Below are positions 62,959-64,000 of a DNA stretch of 64,000 bases, in pieces (position 1 is the stretch's first letter; every line of letters begins with the position of its first letter). Source of the stretch: Fibrobacter succinogenes (lineage in GTDB: Bacteria; Fibrobacterota; Fibrobacteria; Fibrobacterales; Fibrobacteraceae). The stretch covers positions 1 through 64,000 of the forward strand of contig CACVQR010000003.1 of NCBI GenBank assembly GCA_902756345.1. Direction: 5' to 3'. The notes beneath the pieces were generated by a model. That model did no database searches. It was given only the letters and a program-made list of their open reading frames with translations, and was not told the DNA's origin. The position numbers and the translations under genes were made by a program.

Positions 62959-63316
62959 AATAATCCTCTTTTTGTGTCTTTAAATTCTGCGGCGTTACTC
63001 GTAAAAAATTGCGGGTTTAAAAACGCCAAATTTCGGGCTAAAATGTAGAAAAATTGCGTGTTGACGCGCAAAATGGCGCCGAAATAGGGGTAAATCTGCA
63101 AAAATGACCCCAAAATTGACGTTTTTGAGCTAAAAACGCAAGCTTACAAATGTAGTATCTTTCTTACGGAGTTCTTAAAATAATGTTATAAATGGCGATT
63201 TTGGGCGAATTTCGCGGTTGTTGTATTTTGGTCAAACGGGGTGTGATGTAAATCCCTTTGAATTTTGTGGGGATAAGTCTATATTATGCGCGTCAATAAA
63301 AACGAGGTTGGTTTTG
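62959..63316. promoter_or_regulatory. Divergent spacer with a possible sigma-54 site for ilvD
   Basis: On the minus strand TGGGGTCATTTTTGCA (63097-63112) has GG and GC exactly 10 nt apart and could be a sigma-54 promoter, with a TTACA...TGTAG half-palindrome at about 63145. The -24 half matches the consensus poorly. On the plus strand TATATT (about 63280) precedes the last gene. No gene is visible. Confidence 0.35.
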
Positions 63317-64000
63317 ATGGACAAGAATATTCTCACGAATAGATTTTGTGGTGTACTTGTATGCACCATTATGTTGTTTGTAGCACAGGCTTTCGCTGCC
63401 GCCTGGGACGGATCTGCGACTCAACAGGCTACGAAAGAAGGTGATTACTACATCATCGATACCGAAGCAAAGCTTGCTTGGTATGCTAAGAACTATAATA
63501 GTGGCAACGCGAAGTTGACTGCCGATATTGATTTGGGCGGGCATCTTTGGATTCCGATTGCGCCTGGAGATGGTAATGCGAAATACAGTAAAACTTTTGA
63601 TGGTAATGGTCATGTGATCAAGAACATGTACATCAACGGATCGGAACTTGCTCAAATAGACAAAAAGTACGCTCAAAATCTTGGTTTTATCGCTGTGCTT
63701 GGAGGCGGAACAGTCAAGAATTTAATTCTCGAGAACGTTGATATTCAGGCTGCGACTAATGCTGGCGATATTTTGGGAAGGGAAGATAGCCAGATTTCTG
63801 TGGGACCTTTTGTCGGCTGGATGAATGAAAATGGAGCCAATAAAATTCTGGATTGTGTAGCGGCTTCAGGAACCATCAGGACAACAGGTAAAGGTCAAGG
63901 TGTTGGCGGTATAGTAGGTAATGCCAAAAATGGTACGATATCCAACTGCCTGAGCCTCGTGGAAATTCATACAAGTGGTGCAGATGCCTATATTGGGGGG
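63317..64000 (+). CDS. Secreted GLUG-like repeat surface protein (3' end outside window)
   Basis: At least 228 residues, open to the window edge. Signal peptide (about 1-30, AQAFAAA). Then a beta-helix-like stretch with FDGNGHVIKNMYING, GGTVKNLILENVDI and NGTISNCLSLVEIHTSG, a pattern typical of GLUG-motif repeats in surface adhesins and fibre-binding proteins. Start set by GAGG upstream of the ATG. Function and length unknown because the gene is cut off. Confidence 0.72.
   Translation, partial: MDKNILTNRFCGVLVCTIMLFVAQAFAAAWDGSATQQATKEGDYYIIDTEAKLAWYAKNYNSGNAKLTADIDLGGHLWIPIAPGDGNAKYSKTFDGNGHVIKNMYINGSELAQIDKKYAQNLGFIAVLGGGTVKNLILENVDIQAATNAGDILGREDSQISVGPFVGWMNENGANKILDCVAASGTIRTTGKGQGVGGIVGNAKNGTISNCLSLVEIHTSGADAYIGG

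Overview
The window looks like a chromosomal segment of a Fibrobacter species (Fibrobacterota, FCB group). The evidence is protein families that are expanded or named in that genus: two proteins with the 'Fibrobacter succinogenes major paralogous' (FISUMP) domain, a TIGR02147-type regulator paired with a Ser-rich lipoprotein, lipoproteins with C-S-D-D or Ser-rich tethers, a secreted GH9 endoglucanase with a type-IX-secretion-like tail, and promoters with the FCB-type TAnnTTTG element. I see no rRNA, tRNA, CRISPR array, prophage or intact insertion sequence. All identifications rest on reading motifs by eye; no database search was possible.

Layout from left to right. 1-7.9 kb, minus strand: a CotH-type lipoprotein, an aquaporin, aspS, a FISUMP lipoprotein and a decayed Rpn-type nuclease remnant. 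8.1-13.9 kb, plus strand: dapF, dapL, a sigma-54 enhancer-binding protein and nadE, preceded by a very good sigma-54 promoter. 14-23.5 kb, minus strand: a small membrane protein, topoisomerase IV subunit A, an outer-membrane barrel protein, a complete Mla-type lipid transport set (auxiliary lipoprotein, MlaD, MlaF, MlaE) and hflX. 23.5-28.4 kb, plus strand: a hybrid histidine kinase, a YejE-like permease and an oligopeptide ATPase, with a duplicated gene junction between the last two. 28.5-30.6 kb, minus strand: a sirtuin overlapping an M20 peptidase. 30.7-33.7 kb: a dihydroorotate dehydrogenase homologue, a PDZ-thioredoxin protein, a small lipoprotein and an M15-like peptidase. 33.7-40.2 kb, minus strand: an FGE-like membrane protein and the operon tilS-ftsH-folP-cdaA. 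40.2-42.4 kb, minus strand: the TIGR02147 regulator and its lipoprotein. 42.6 kb, plus strand: a small basic protein resembling the ribosome-rescue factor ArfA. 42.8-46 kb, minus strand: a histidine acid phosphatase, hisI and proA. 46.1 kb: a candidate small RNA. 46.2-49 kb: a GH2 enzyme. 49.3-64 kb: rplU-rpmA, an FGE-like lipoprotein, suhB, the GH9 endoglucanase, gdhA and a triple FISUMP protein on the plus strand, thiC and ilvD on the minus strand, and the start of a GLUG-like surface protein running off the right end.

The core genes cover lysine/peptidoglycan precursor synthesis (dapF, dapL), glutamate, proline, histidine and branched-chain amino acid synthesis (gdhA, proA, hisI, ilvD), cofactors (nadE, folP, thiC), envelope lipid homeostasis (Mla set, CdaA, FtsH) and plant-polymer use (GH9, GH2).

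The least ordinary features are these. (1) The ArfA-like gene has a perfect 12-bp terminator hairpin inside its reading frame, so its mRNA should lack a stop codon, which is the known ArfA control logic. (2) Many gene spacers carry dispersed repeats: inverted arrays of 7-8 nt units, hairpin cassettes with constant TAAC loops but changing stems, and REP-like palindromes. Several of these repeats sit in frame inside tilS. (3) The dap operon has a sigma-54 promoter and carries its own candidate activator. (4) Several genes have a -10-like element exactly 6-7 nt before the ATG, suggesting leaderless mRNAs.
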